Source: CAJINA01 sp964647585 (lineage in GTDB: Bacteria; Desulfobacterota; Desulfobacteria; Desulfobacterales; CAJINA01). Taken from it: a stretch of DNA of 49,281 nt. The notes under the pieces were generated by a model, which had not been told where the DNA came from, searched no databases, and was given only the letters and a program-made list of their open reading frames with translations. This document shows positions 24,263-31,981 of this stretch, piece after piece. The stretch is taken from positions 1 through 49,281 of the forward strand of contig CAZYGG010000027.1 in the NCBI GenBank assembly GCA_964647585.1. The letters are read 5' to 3'. How positions within the stretch are numbered: the first letter of the stretch is position 1; each line of letters opens with the position of its first letter. The translations under genes were made by a program, and so were the position numbers.

Positions 24263-26164
24263 GATGCCCGCGTAAAAAGCTCACGCGGCCATATACATCT
24301 CGTTTGCAGTAAGATGCGAGTAATTTGCTAAAACACGTCCTGATTGGCCAGCAGGCCCCAGGATGCGCTCTTTGACAGCCATATAAGCCATATAAATTGC
24401 CCGCGAACTGCCGCGAACCGACTCGGCGGCCTTGCGGCGCGCTTTTCTGACGGCACCGGCGCGTAACAGGTTCAAACCGGCAGCTTTCATGGTGGCCGCA
24501 AAGCGCACTGCAGGCTTACCCCGGACCCTGAGGTTTTTAATCCCGGTACGTCGATCCAGTTCGCTCATGGTCGCCTCAACACCAGCGCGCCAACGGTAGC
24601 ACTCTGTGAAGGCGTCCTTTTTCTCAGCGGCTCGGCGGACGGCAAGCCGACACTGTCTGCCGCTATAGTGAAGAAAAAAGTGGTTTTTGCCCTCTTTGAG
24701 CTGACACAGACCGAAGCCTGGACATCGTCTGCACACATCCTTGGTGAATGCGGCGCTATAACGGTCGGTCTTTTTCTTATAGCGAACGCGTTCAGGGGTG
24801 TGTCCTGCGGGGCATTGGGTGAGATAACCGTTGTTGTTAAAGGTAAAACCGGTCAACAGGTTGGTGTTGGTAGCGCTCCCTTTGTGTACAGGAGCAACCA
24901 GTTCGACATCTTCGGCCTTGGCCGTCTGGTGATTGCGGTCGCTGCCGTATAGCGTGTCGGCGAGTAGTTGTTCGGGAGCCATCTGCCGCGCTTTGGCGTC
25001 ATTGATGGCAGGGACCAGGGCACTGGCGTCACTTTCACATGCGCTCTGGACCGCTACATGGGTAATCAGATTGAGTTGTTGCTGTTTGCGGCGTTTGTCC
25101 TCACCAGGAGAGTATGTCTCCATGATCTGGACCTGGTAGCCCTGGCCCTTGTGGCCGCTATAGGTGGCGTCCGGATCAGAGGGGTTTTGCAAAGAGTCTG
25201 ACGCAATGTTGGCGGACTTTTTGATTGTAAGCTTCTTGCCGTCTTCATCGTATTCAAGGTCGCATTGCTCGTTTAAGACCCGGTGCATCAACTTGTAGCT
25301 GTGCATGGAGCGAACCTGCGAGTTGTCCTTGAACTGCTCGATGAGATTGTAAAGATCGGCACTGACAATCTTGAGCGTCTTGTCTGACTGCGAGGGCTTA
25401 ACCATTGAAAAAGACTGCTGAGAAGCCTTACCCAGGTAGCGCTCGATGTGTTCTGGGGCAATGGCATCAAATAGCTGCCGATGGTGACGCTTTAAGTTGA
25501 CCAGGAACTTGGCGATGGTCTGGCTGAATATGGTGATGCGCCCGAGTTTGCGCATGTTGGACTTGATATGAACCGAGTCGATGCGCTGGCATTTGGAGTC
25601 GACAGCAAACACCTCAGCCAGTTTATCGGCAATACTATCAAACACCGTCTCATCAAGGTGTTGCTCGATAATCAATTGGCGCATGGTGTAAAGAGTTTTT
25701 TCGCTGACGTACTTGGCATCATCGCTTTCTTCGGAGATGTTGAGCGCATAATGCCACTGGATGTTGAAACACAGTTGCTCGATAGCGGCCTTGTCGCTTA
25801 AGTCCATAGCCTGCTGGAGCAACAGCACCCCTAACACGGTGTGAAGCTCCTTGCTGGGTCTACCGTTGTCTTCACAAAAGTGAGCGGCGACTTGTTCAAC
25901 GGGTAGTTGATATAGCAAATGCTGACGAAACAGGTCGGGCCAGTCGTCATCGAGCATCTTGCGCCGTTTTGGGCTCAGATAGGCCCACGGATCGAAAAGC
26001 TGTTGTTGTTTGTGATCTTTGATGTGAATCATGCCGTCTCCATGGTAACATGCTGTAAATACGAACTTTTTATATCACAAACGGCATCAGAAAACAATAG
26101 TAAAATTTAAATTTATTGAATGTTTTCAATAATATAAAGCCGTGTGGCTTTTTACGGCTTTATC
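24263..26164 (-). mobile_element. IS1182-like insertion sequence, complete with target duplication
   Basis: The element spans about 1902 bp and has imperfect terminal inverted repeats of about 27 bp. The left end is GATGCCCGCGTAAAAAGC; the complement of the right end is GATAAAGCCGTAAAAAGC. Both are flanked by AAGACT (24257-24262 and 26165-26170), a 6-bp target duplication. Each terminal repeat is itself hairpin-like (CCGCGT...ACGCGG and GCCGT...ACGGC). Removing the element and one AAGACT restores a dispersed repeat found uninterrupted, in the opposite orientation, at 27751-27783. The transposase ORF is intact, so the copy may be active. Confidence 0.85.
24281..26032 (-). CDS. DDE transposase of the IS1182-like element
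   Basis: This 583-residue transposase has an N-terminal helical domain (LYQLPVEQVAAHFCEDNGRPSKELHTVLGVLLLQQAMDLSD), as in IS1182/IS5-group enzymes, and the catalytic acidic residues in plausible places: RIDSVHIKSNM, LADTLYGSD and GVEATMSELDRRTGIKNLRVRG. A Cys-rich insert (CPAGH...CRRCPGFGLCQ) lies between the second Asp and the Glu, as in IS1182 relatives. GGAGA precedes ATG 26032. Family assignment is by motif recognition; the transposase call itself is secure. Confidence 0.92.
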   Translation of the reverse strand: MIHIKDHKQQQLFDPWAYLSPKRRKMLDDDWPDLFRQHLLYQLPVEQVAAHFCEDNGRPSKELHTVLGVLLLQQAMDLSDKAAIEQLCFNIQWHYALNISEESDDAKYVSEKTLYTMRQLIIEQHLDETVFDSIADKLAEVFAVDSKCQRIDSVHIKSNMRKLGRITIFSQTIAKFLVNLKRHHRQLFDAIAPEHIERYLGKASQQSFSMVKPSQSDKTLKIVSADLYNLIEQFKDNSQVRSMHSYKLMHRVLNEQCDLEYDEDGKKLTIKKSANIASDSLQNPSDPDATYSGHKGQGYQVQIMETYSPGEDKRRKQQQLNLITHVAVQSACESDASALVPAINDAKARQMAPEQLLADTLYGSDRNHQTAKAEDVELVAPVHKGSATNTNLLTGFTFNNNGYLTQCPAGHTPERVRYKKKTDRYSAAFTKDVCRRCPGFGLCQLKEGKNHFFLHYSGRQCRLAVRRAAEKKDAFTECYRWRAGVEATMSELDRRTGIKNLRVRGKPAVRFAATMKAAGLNLLRAGAVRKARRKAAESVRGSSRAIYMAYMAVKERILGPAGQSGRVLANYSHLTANEMYMAA

Positions 26165-26471
26165 AAGACTGAAGGCTGAAGTAAAACCTTTTGACTGAAT
26201 TCAGTCTTTCAATTCTGTTCCACAATTTCTGAAACGGTTATTAATGCCGTCGTCATACCGGACGCGATCCGGCATCCAGCGGCTTAGGTAGAAGCAACAT
26301 TATGAAAAGGACCAAATCAAGCGATTAGCTTTTAGCCTTTAGTGGTTAGATTTAACTGCCGAGCATTTTTCAACCTTGGACCGTTGCCCATCGGGAAGTT
26401 AGCAGCAGATTCCTATGACGTTGAAAGGTTTTTGCTAACGGCTAATCGCTCAATTCAGGAAGGAGTTTACG
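26165..26471. repeat. Repeat-filled gap upstream of the acyl-CoA dehydrogenase gene
   Basis: After the IS flank this 307-bp gap contains three repeat pieces: the right part of the AAGACTGAAGGCTGAAG element, a 'CGTCATACCGGA...ATCCGGCATCCAG' piece like that at 987, and an inverted pair AGCGATTAGC (26319 onward) with GCTAACGGCTAATCGCT (about 26432-26449). The last precedes the gene's ribosome site AAGGAG. No ORF is supported. Confidence 0.6.
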
Positions 26472-27695
26472 ATGGATTTTGAAATATCGGAGCGCATGCA
26501 GGTTATTCTCGACATGATCAACGAGTTTGTTGACAAGGAACTGCTGCCCCTTGAACCGGAGTTTCTCAACCACGACTTTGGTGAGATGCTGCCGGTTCTC
26601 GTGGAAAAGCGAGAGATGGTCAAACAGATGGAGCTGTGGGCCCCCAACCACCCCAAAGAGCTTGGCGGGATGGGGCTGGACCTGGTCGAGCACGGCCTGG
26701 TCTCCGAGGCCCTGGGACGTTCACCCCTGGGTCATTACGTGTTTGGCTGTCAGGCGCCCGACGCCGGCAACATCGAGATTTTGCATAAATATGCCACGGA
26801 CGAGCAGAAGCAAAAGTACCTGGAGCCATCGGTGCAAGGCGACATCCGCAGCTGCTTTTCCATGACCGAGGTGGACATGCCCGGTTCCAATCCGGTGATG
26901 CTGGAGACCACGGCGGTGAAAGATGGTGAGGATTACGTCATCAACGGGCACAAGTGGTACACCTCCTCGGCGGACGGGGCTGAATTCGCCATCGTCATGG
27001 CCGTTACCAACCCCGAGGCGCCGCCCTACCTCCAGGCCAGCATGATCATCGTTCCCAAAGACACGCCCGGGTATAACCTGGTGCGCAACATTCCGGTGAT
27101 GGGCCACCAGGGCAGCGACTACGCCAGCCATGCCGAGATTCTCTACCAGTCGTGCCGGGTCCCCCAAAAAAACCTTTTGGGCCCTGAAGGCCATGGGTTC
27201 GTGATCGCCCAGGAACGGCTGGGTCCGGGGCGTATTCACCATTGCATGCGCTGGCTGGGTATCTGCAACCGCTCCTTTGATTTGATGTGCAAACGGGCCA
27301 ACGAGCGCCAGATCCTGCCGGACGGCCGCACGCTGGGCACCCGCCAGATCGTGCGGGCCTGGATCGCGGAATCGGCTGCGGAGATTCAGGCCGCCCGGCT
27401 CATGACGCTGCACGCGGCCTGGAAAATCGAGACTGCGGGCGTTAAAGAGGCCCGATACGATATTTCCTTTATCAAGTTCGTGGTGGCCAACACCATGCAG
27501 AAAGTGATTGACCGGGCCCTGCAGGTGCACGGCGGCCTGGGAATGACGGATGATACGATCCTGGCCTATTTCTATCGTCATGAACGGGCGGCGCGGATCT
27601 ATGACGGGGCCGACGAGGTCCACAAGATGTCGGTGGCCAAAAAGATGCTGAAAGCCCATGCAGAAGGTGGGTATCGCAAGGCGTTGAATATATAA
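26472..27695 (+). CDS. Acyl-CoA dehydrogenase, ACAD10/ACAD11 (LvaC-like) type
   Basis: This FAD acyl-CoA dehydrogenase of 407 residues aligns with the dehydrogenase half of eukaryotic ACAD10/11: APDAGNIEIL (95-104), SCFSMTEVD (127-135), VINGHKWYTSSA (156-167), SMIIVPKDTPGYNLVR (190-205), the diagnostic GPGRIHHCMRWLG (251-263), and VHGGLGMTDD. In that family the dehydrogenase acts on 4-phosphoacyl-CoA made by a partner kinase, ending in a 3-hydroxy- or enoyl-CoA. An APH kinase of the matching type lies one gene away. Electrons would go to EtfAB. AAGGAG precedes ATG. It may instead be an ordinary dehydrogenase; the clade assignment rests on these motifs. Confidence 0.88.
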   Translation: MDFEISERMQVILDMINEFVDKELLPLEPEFLNHDFGEMLPVLVEKREMVKQMELWAPNHPKELGGMGLDLVEHGLVSEALGRSPLGHYVFGCQAPDAGNIEILHKYATDEQKQKYLEPSVQGDIRSCFSMTEVDMPGSNPVMLETTAVKDGEDYVINGHKWYTSSADGAEFAIVMAVTNPEAPPYLQASMIIVPKDTPGYNLVRNIPVMGHQGSDYASHAEILYQSCRVPQKNLLGPEGHGFVIAQERLGPGRIHHCMRWLGICNRSFDLMCKRANERQILPDGRTLGTRQIVRAWIAESAAEIQAARLMTLHAAWKIETAGVKEARYDISFIKFVVANTMQKVIDRALQVHGGLGMTDDTILAYFYRHERAARIYDGADEVHKMSVAKKMLKAHAEGGYRKALNI

Positions 27696-27790
27696 GGTTA
27701 AAGGTGGAAGGTAGAAGACTGAAGGTGGGCGGTAAAAGTTGGAAGGTAGAAAGGTTTTACTTCAGCCTTCAGTCTTCGACCTGAAAACCT
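27692..27790. repeat. Dispersed repeat with AAGACTGAAGG words
   Basis: The spacer is built of short variants of GGAAGGTAGAAGACTGAAGG, followed by its reverse complement at 27751-27783, giving a long imperfect stem. The 27751-27783 half, reverse-complemented, matches the reconstructed IS target around 24250/26165 with one mismatch. It could act as a terminator-like stem between the dehydrogenase and TetR genes. Confidence 0.65.
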
Positions 27791-27847
27791 GAAAATGGAA
27801 CAACCATGCCCCAGCCCATGACATATGCCCGTTTCCGGAGAAGTGTG

Positions 27848-28498
27848 ATGGTTTCCATGGAAGATATATGCCGGGATATCTGCCACGCAAACAGAGAAAC
27901 CATCAAGATTAAAAAAGAAGCGGTTGTCATCAAGAACCTGGTCACCATTTTCAAGGCCACCTTGAAGCTAAGCAACGAGAAGGGATTCCAGGCCATGAGC
28001 CTGCGGGACCTGTCCCGGGAAACCAAGCTCAGCATGGGAGCGCTTTACTCCTATTTTGCCGGCAAGGAAGAGCTGCTGAAAATTATTCACGAACAGGGGC
28101 GCGCCATCACATACAGCGTACTGGACGAACATGTCGCGAAAACAGGGACCGCACCGGAGAGGCTGGAGAGCGCCATACGAACCCACCTGTACCTGAGCGA
28201 AGTGATGCGTGACTGGTTCTTTTTTGCCTATATGGAAACCCGCTATTTTCGCAAAGCAGAACATAAACGGGCCATGGAAGGTGAATTGTACACGGAAAAA
28301 CTCTTTCGCGATATTCTGGAGCAGGGCCAGCAAGAGGGGGCTTTCTACCTTGAATCGGCCGTTCTGACGGCGTCCGTCATCAAGGCCATGCTGCAGGACT
28401 GGTATCTTAAAAGGTGGAAGTACACCCGCCGTAAGATATCCATCGACACATATGCCGATTTTATTTTGAATATGATCAGGCGGTCTGTCTGGCCATAA
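27848..28498 (+). CDS. TetR/AcrR-family transcriptional regulator
   Basis: The regulator has 216 residues from ATG 27848 (GGAG seven bases upstream; an ATG at 27806 would add 14 residues). The HTH is LKLSNEKGFQAMSLRDLSRETKLSMGALYSYFAGKEELLKII, a typical TetR DNA-binding domain (about residues 38-80). The C-terminal ligand-binding helices include RDWFFFAYMETRYF. It lies between the dehydrogenase and kinase genes and probably controls them in response to an acyl-CoA (inference). Confidence 0.88.
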   Translation: MVSMEDICRDICHANRETIKIKKEAVVIKNLVTIFKATLKLSNEKGFQAMSLRDLSRETKLSMGALYSYFAGKEELLKIIHEQGRAITYSVLDEHVAKTGTAPERLESAIRTHLYLSEVMRDWFFFAYMETRYFRKAEHKRAMEGELYTEKLFRDILEQGQQEGAFYLESAVLTASVIKAMLQDWYLKRWKYTRRKISIDTYADFILNMIRRSVWP

Positions 28499-28590
28499 AT
28501 TTTCATGCTCATTAAGGCACAACTCAGCATGAAACAACCATTCCTGTTGAGATGCCGCAGCGAGCCTTTAAGTAAGAAGCATGAAAATTT
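28497..28590. other. 13-bp inverted repeat downstream of the TetR gene
   Basis: AAATTTTCATGCT (28497-28509, overlapping the TetR stop codon) is exactly mirrored by AGCATGAAAATTT (28578-28590). The stem with a 68-nt loop might terminate or process the TetR mRNA before the kinase gene. No T-run follows. Confidence 0.45.
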
Positions 28591-28647
28591 ATCTAATGGA
28601 ACTGCATGTATGAAGCGCAACACTGATAAACCAAGATGAGGAAAGAG

Positions 28648-29712
28648 ATGGGACACCAAGACAATCCTAGCGGAGTGCGGGACGGCGAAGCGTTCGATAC
28701 CGGCAAAATGGAAACTTTTATCAAAGACCATCTCCCGGGCCTGAAAGGTGCATTGGAAGTAAAGCAGTTTCCCAGCGGTTTTTCCAATTTGACCTACATG
28801 TTGAAAATCGGGGATCGCGAACTGGTCCTGCGGCGGCCGCCTTTTGGGAAGAAAGCCAAAACCGCCCATGACATGTCCCGTGAGTATCGCATCCTGAAAG
28901 CGTTGAAACCGATCTTTCCTTATGTGCCGGAGCCGCTGATCTACTGTGACGATCCGGCGGTTATCGGGAGCCCTTTTTATATCATGCAGCGGCTGCGTGG
29001 CATCATCCTGAGAAAAAATGTTCCCCGCGGGCTGGACCTGCTCCCGGAAAAGGCGGCCGGCCTGTGTGCGAACTGGGTGGATGTGCTGGTGGATCTGCAC
29101 GGACTTGACTACAAAAAGGCCGGCCTGGCGGACTTCGGCAAACCGGAGGGATATGTTCACCGGCAGGTCACGGGGTGGTCTGCCCGCTACCGCGATGCCC
29201 GCACCGACGACGCGCCCGATTTCGAAGCTGTGATGCAATGGCTTGACGATCACATGCCGGCTGATTCCCAGGTGGCCGGCGTGGTTCACAACGACTACAA
29301 GTTCGATAATGTGGTTTTGGCACCGGACGATCCGGCCAGAATCATCGGGATTCTGGACTGGGAGATGGCGACCGTCGGCGACCCCCTGATGGACCTGGGG
29401 GCCTCGCTGGCATATTGGGTGGATACTGACGATACCGAAGAGGTCCAGCTGATCCGGACCCTGCCGACGACAGCGCCCGGTATGTTCAGCCGGAAGCAGC
29501 TGGTGGCGCGTTACCTGGAACGAACCGGGTTGACGATAGACGCCTTTGACTTCTACCTCTGCTTTGGCCTTTTCCGGCTGGCGGTCATCGCCCAGCAGAT
29601 CTACTATCGGTTTTACCACGGCCAGACCCGGGATGAGCGTTTTGGCATGCTGATTGCTGCGGTGCAGGTTTTGGAGAAAGCCGCTTTACGAATCATAAAT
29701 GAAGGCATGTAG
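28648..29712 (+). CDS. APH-family acyl-CoA kinase, ACAD10/11 N-domain (LvaA-like) type
   Basis: This aminoglycoside-phosphotransferase-fold kinase of 354 residues starts at ATG 28648 (GAGGA upstream). Its motifs match the kinase half of ACAD10/11: FPSGFSNLTYML (nucleotide loop), LVLRRPPFG, DMSREYRILKAL, GSPFYIMQRLRG, catalytic HNDYKFDN (214-221; the family has HGDxxxxN) and metal-binding ILDWEMATVGDPLMDLG (235-251). Characterised relatives phosphorylate the 4-hydroxyl of 4-hydroxyacyl-CoAs, for example in levulinate breakdown by LvaA. It is not likely to be an antibiotic-resistance enzyme given its acyl-CoA neighbours. The substrate here is inferred. Confidence 0.88.
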   Translation: MGHQDNPSGVRDGEAFDTGKMETFIKDHLPGLKGALEVKQFPSGFSNLTYMLKIGDRELVLRRPPFGKKAKTAHDMSREYRILKALKPIFPYVPEPLIYCDDPAVIGSPFYIMQRLRGIILRKNVPRGLDLLPEKAAGLCANWVDVLVDLHGLDYKKAGLADFGKPEGYVHRQVTGWSARYRDARTDDAPDFEAVMQWLDDHMPADSQVAGVVHNDYKFDNVVLAPDDPARIIGILDWEMATVGDPLMDLGASLAYWVDTDDTEEVQLIRTLPTTAPGMFSRKQLVARYLERTGLTIDAFDFYLCFGLFRLAVIAQQIYYRFYHGQTRDERFGMLIAAVQVLEKAALRIINEGM

Positions 29713-29739
29713 CGTATACGAATCCATTACTTCGGGCAA

Positions 29740-29906
29740 AATTTCGAAATCCGAAATAAGCAATCCGAAACAATAAAACAATTCACAATGACCAAAAGAA
29801 CCAAACAGAATCGATTCTTAAAATCGGTAAGAAGTTGTTTTTGTCATTTGGTCATTGAATTTTTGAATTTGTTTCGACATTCGATATTCGGATTTCGAAT
29901 TTGATA
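29740..29906. repeat. Long palindromic TTCGAAA-type repeat, copy B
   Basis: This roughly 165-bp element fills the gap before the 3-hydroxyacyl-CoA dehydrogenase gene. Left-half words TTTCGAAATCCGAAATAAG and AATGACCAAAAGAACCAAAC are mirrored in the right half as TTTGTCATTTGGTCATTG, TTTGTTTCGACATTCG and TATTCGGATTTCGAA. It shares its architecture with copy A at 12165-12331. Confidence 0.75.
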
Positions 29907-29950
29907 GTCCTGTGAAACCTCAAAATTGAATTGGAAGTTGGGAGAAAGTA

Positions 29951-30862
29951 ATGAAGGCAGAGGATATAAAGAAAGTCTTAATCATCGGTGCGGGCACCAT
30001 GGGACAGCAGATCGGTTTTCAGTGTGCGATCCACGGATTCGAAGTGGCTCTTTATGATGTGGCGCAGGACGTCCTGGATAAGTCCCTGAAGCGGCTTAAT
30101 CGCCTGGCGGCAGAATTCACCGTCGCTGGAAAACTGACCGAGGAAGAGGCCTGCCAAGCCCTCGATAGAATTAGCGCGACCACGGATGCGGCCGCAGCGG
30201 CTGCCGAAGCCGATCTGGTCAGCGAGTCCGTGCCCGAAGATCCGAAGCTGAAAGGCCGGGTATTTGCCCAGTTCAACGAACTTTGTCCGGAACGGACCGT
30301 GTTCACCACCAACACTTCTTCCCTGGTGCCTTCCATGTTTGCCGAGGCCACGGGCCGGCCGATCCAATTTGCCGCGTTTCATTTCCACGACGTGCGCCTG
30401 ACCAACGTTGTCGATATTATGCCCCATCCTCAAACCGCCCCGGAAACGGTGGCCCTTATTAAAGCCTTTGCCAAAAAAATTGGCCAGGTTGCCATTGTAA
30501 TGGAGAAAGAGAACTACGGTTACGTTTTCAATTTCATGTTGATGGATTGGATGAAGTCCGCCCAAACTCTAGCCAGTCGAAACATAGCCACTGTCGAGGA
30601 TATAGACCGGGCTTGGATGGGAGTGATGCATGCTCCCGCAGGGCCGTTTGGTATCATGGACAGCATCGGGCTGGACACCGCCCTGAAGGTAACCGACTAC
30701 TGGGCTGAGGTGCTAGATGACCAGCAGGCTAAAATGAACGCGGATTTTTTACGTCAATACGTAGAGGCTGGCAGCCTGGGCGTGAAAAGCGGCTGCGGGT
30801 TCTATGAATATCCCAAGCCGGCCTATGCCCGGCCGGGGTTTATTGACGGGAAAGAGGCTTAA
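29951..30862 (+). CDS. 3-hydroxyacyl-CoA dehydrogenase
   Basis: NAD-dependent oxidation of 3-hydroxyacyl-CoA to 3-ketoacyl-CoA. The protein of 303 residues has the Rossmann motif GAGTMG (13-18), acidic Asp after the second strand (ALYDVAQDV), TTNTSSLVPS, the catalytic His region FAAFHFHDVRLTNVVDIMPH, a helical C-terminal domain, and a motif ending GVKSGCGFYEYP. 'FHFHDVR' differs from the common HFFNP, indicating a divergent subgroup. GGGAG precedes ATG. It follows the kinase gene and would take the 3-hydroxyacyl-CoA expected from an LvaC-like dehydrogenase. An intrinsic terminator follows. Confidence 0.9.
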   Translation: MKAEDIKKVLIIGAGTMGQQIGFQCAIHGFEVALYDVAQDVLDKSLKRLNRLAAEFTVAGKLTEEEACQALDRISATTDAAAAAAEADLVSESVPEDPKLKGRVFAQFNELCPERTVFTTNTSSLVPSMFAEATGRPIQFAAFHFHDVRLTNVVDIMPHPQTAPETVALIKAFAKKIGQVAIVMEKENYGYVFNFMLMDWMKSAQTLASRNIATVEDIDRAWMGVMHAPAGPFGIMDSIGLDTALKVTDYWAEVLDDQQAKMNADFLRQYVEAGSLGVKSGCGFYEYPKPAYARPGFIDGKEA

Positions 30863-30907
30863 TTTACTTTCTGGTATTTTTAGACGGAATCTCGTTTGAT
30901 AAAATTT

Positions 30908-30946
30908 AAAAAGGCAAGGAATATATCAGATAATCCTTGCCTTTTT
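30908..30946 (+). terminator. Intrinsic terminator after the 3-hydroxyacyl-CoA dehydrogenase gene
   Basis: A 13-bp perfect stem, AAAAAGGCAAGGA (30908-30920) with TCCTTGCCTTTTT (30934-30946), and a 13-nt loop end in a T-run on the plus strand. The A-tract on the other side makes it potentially bidirectional. It lies 46 bp after the stop codon. Confidence 0.85.
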
Positions 30947-31086
30947 ACTTAGGCATGTAACCGGGGACTAATGGTCGTCTGAGGTCTTGGATCTGGCATA
31001 AAACCGATGATCGATAGCCCCTTTAGATTGGAATATGTTGAGGATATGACGAAATTGCAGCTGTCTGATAGGTGCAGGACCATAAC

Positions 31087-31194
31087 GAAACTGTCGAAAA
31101 ACCCTTATTTTGCGATTTTTATGTTTGTAAGTATCTGATTTTATTGCATGCAAAAGTACTAAATTGGCTGTTTTTAGGCTTTTTCGACAGTTTC
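31087..31194. repeat. MITE-like element with 15-bp terminal inverted repeats
   Basis: GAAACTGTCGAAAAA (31087-31101) is exactly mirrored by TTTTTCGACAGTTTC (31180-31194), bounding 108 bp of AT-rich non-coding DNA. Perfect terminal repeats and the lack of coding suggest a miniature transposable element or the joined ends of a lost IS. No clear target duplication is visible. Confidence 0.5.
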
Positions 31195-31238
31195 AGCAGA
31201 TACATTTAATTTGTGACTGAGACATATGGGCTAATCAA

Positions 31239-31372
31239 TTGATAGCCCCCCACCGTGCTTGGGTAATATCCGCGATCCGACGAACTGAAACACCGGCCAG
31301 GTACATCTCGATCATGGCATCCACAACCTCGACGATAAATGCATAGTCAGGGACTTGTAAGCCCGGGGCTAA
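31239..31372 (-). pseudogene. Remnant of an IS256-family transposase
   Basis: On the minus strand a short open stretch reads VEVVDAMIEMYLAGVSVRRI then ADITQARWGAIN and stops. This matches the N-terminal part of IS256 (mutator-type) transposases ('MYLAGVSVRRVEDITEALWG'). Neither the rest of the enzyme nor its ends are present. With the MITE-like element beside it, this gap of about 520 bp looks like a graveyard of mobile DNA. Otherwise 30947-31383 holds no gene. Confidence 0.7.
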
Positions 31373-31383
31373 CGAATGCCAGC

Positions 31384-31821
31384 CTATACCACAGGCGTAG
31401 CAGGTTCACTCCCTTCCTCCCAAGCGTTGAATACCGCGTCCCACACGGCGATGCGTCCTTCGCGTATAATGAGAAACTCCATGCCCCGGCCCTGCATCTT
31501 TTTGCCGGTAGCCCCATCCAACCACCTGCCGGTCCAGGAGTCACCTATCACATCACCGGTCACCGCCTGGAATGATTTCTCCAAGCGATAACTTTTTTGA
31601 CGCGCAAAACGAGACTTCATCCAAGCCTTGGCTGCCTGCTTTCCCTTAATCTCGGGGAGATCGGCGAAATGAACGACAATATCTTCGGTCCAGTCTTCTG
31701 CCAGGCGTTCAACGTCCTGTTGGTGAAAGGCATCCACGATTTCCTGAAGCCAGGTTTTAATCTCCCGTGGCATAAGGCAAACCGGTACCGTACCCGCCAC
31801 TTCTTTTGAATCTTGTGTCAT
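31384..31821 (-). CDS. SnoaL/NTF2-like domain protein
   Basis: This small cone-fold protein has about 145 residues from MTQDSKE (ATG 31821). The core IKTWLQEIVDAFHQQDVERLAEDWTEDIVVHFADLPEIKGKQAAKAWMKSRFA is the classic NTF2-like helix-strand start, followed by WTGRWLDGATGKKMQGRGMEFLIIREGRIAVWDAVFNAW, a typical end strand of SnoaL/ketosteroid-isomerase-like proteins. Members are enzymes or ligand binders; no specific substrate can be given. It is the most downstream minus-strand gene of the catabolic island but is separated from the AOR gene by 160 bp. Confidence 0.78.
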   Translation of the reverse strand: MTQDSKEVAGTVPVCLMPREIKTWLQEIVDAFHQQDVERLAEDWTEDIVVHFADLPEIKGKQAAKAWMKSRFARQKSYRLEKSFQAVTGDVIGDSWTGRWLDGATGKKMQGRGMEFLIIREGRIAVWDAVFNAWEEGSEPATPVV

Positions 31822-31981
31822 AGGTCCCACGCCTTTCGTGTATTTAAACGTTGACGACTGCAGAAGCACTTATATTAGAAAAAGATTGGTTCTTGGTGTC
31901 AACAATTAGTGTCCAACCCAGAGGTGGCTTTTTCGATCTCCTTGATCTTTGTATAACTAATGGAATTTGAGCTGGCGCGCA

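Noticed and set aside
26721..27659. 312-codon minus-strand frame opposite the acyl-CoA dehydrogenase
   Set aside because: It is a shadow of a well-supported dehydrogenase; no domain is visible.
28648..29712. Aminoglycoside-resistance kinase
   Set aside because: The fold is APH, but the motifs follow the ACAD10/11 kinase domain and all neighbours act on acyl-CoA.
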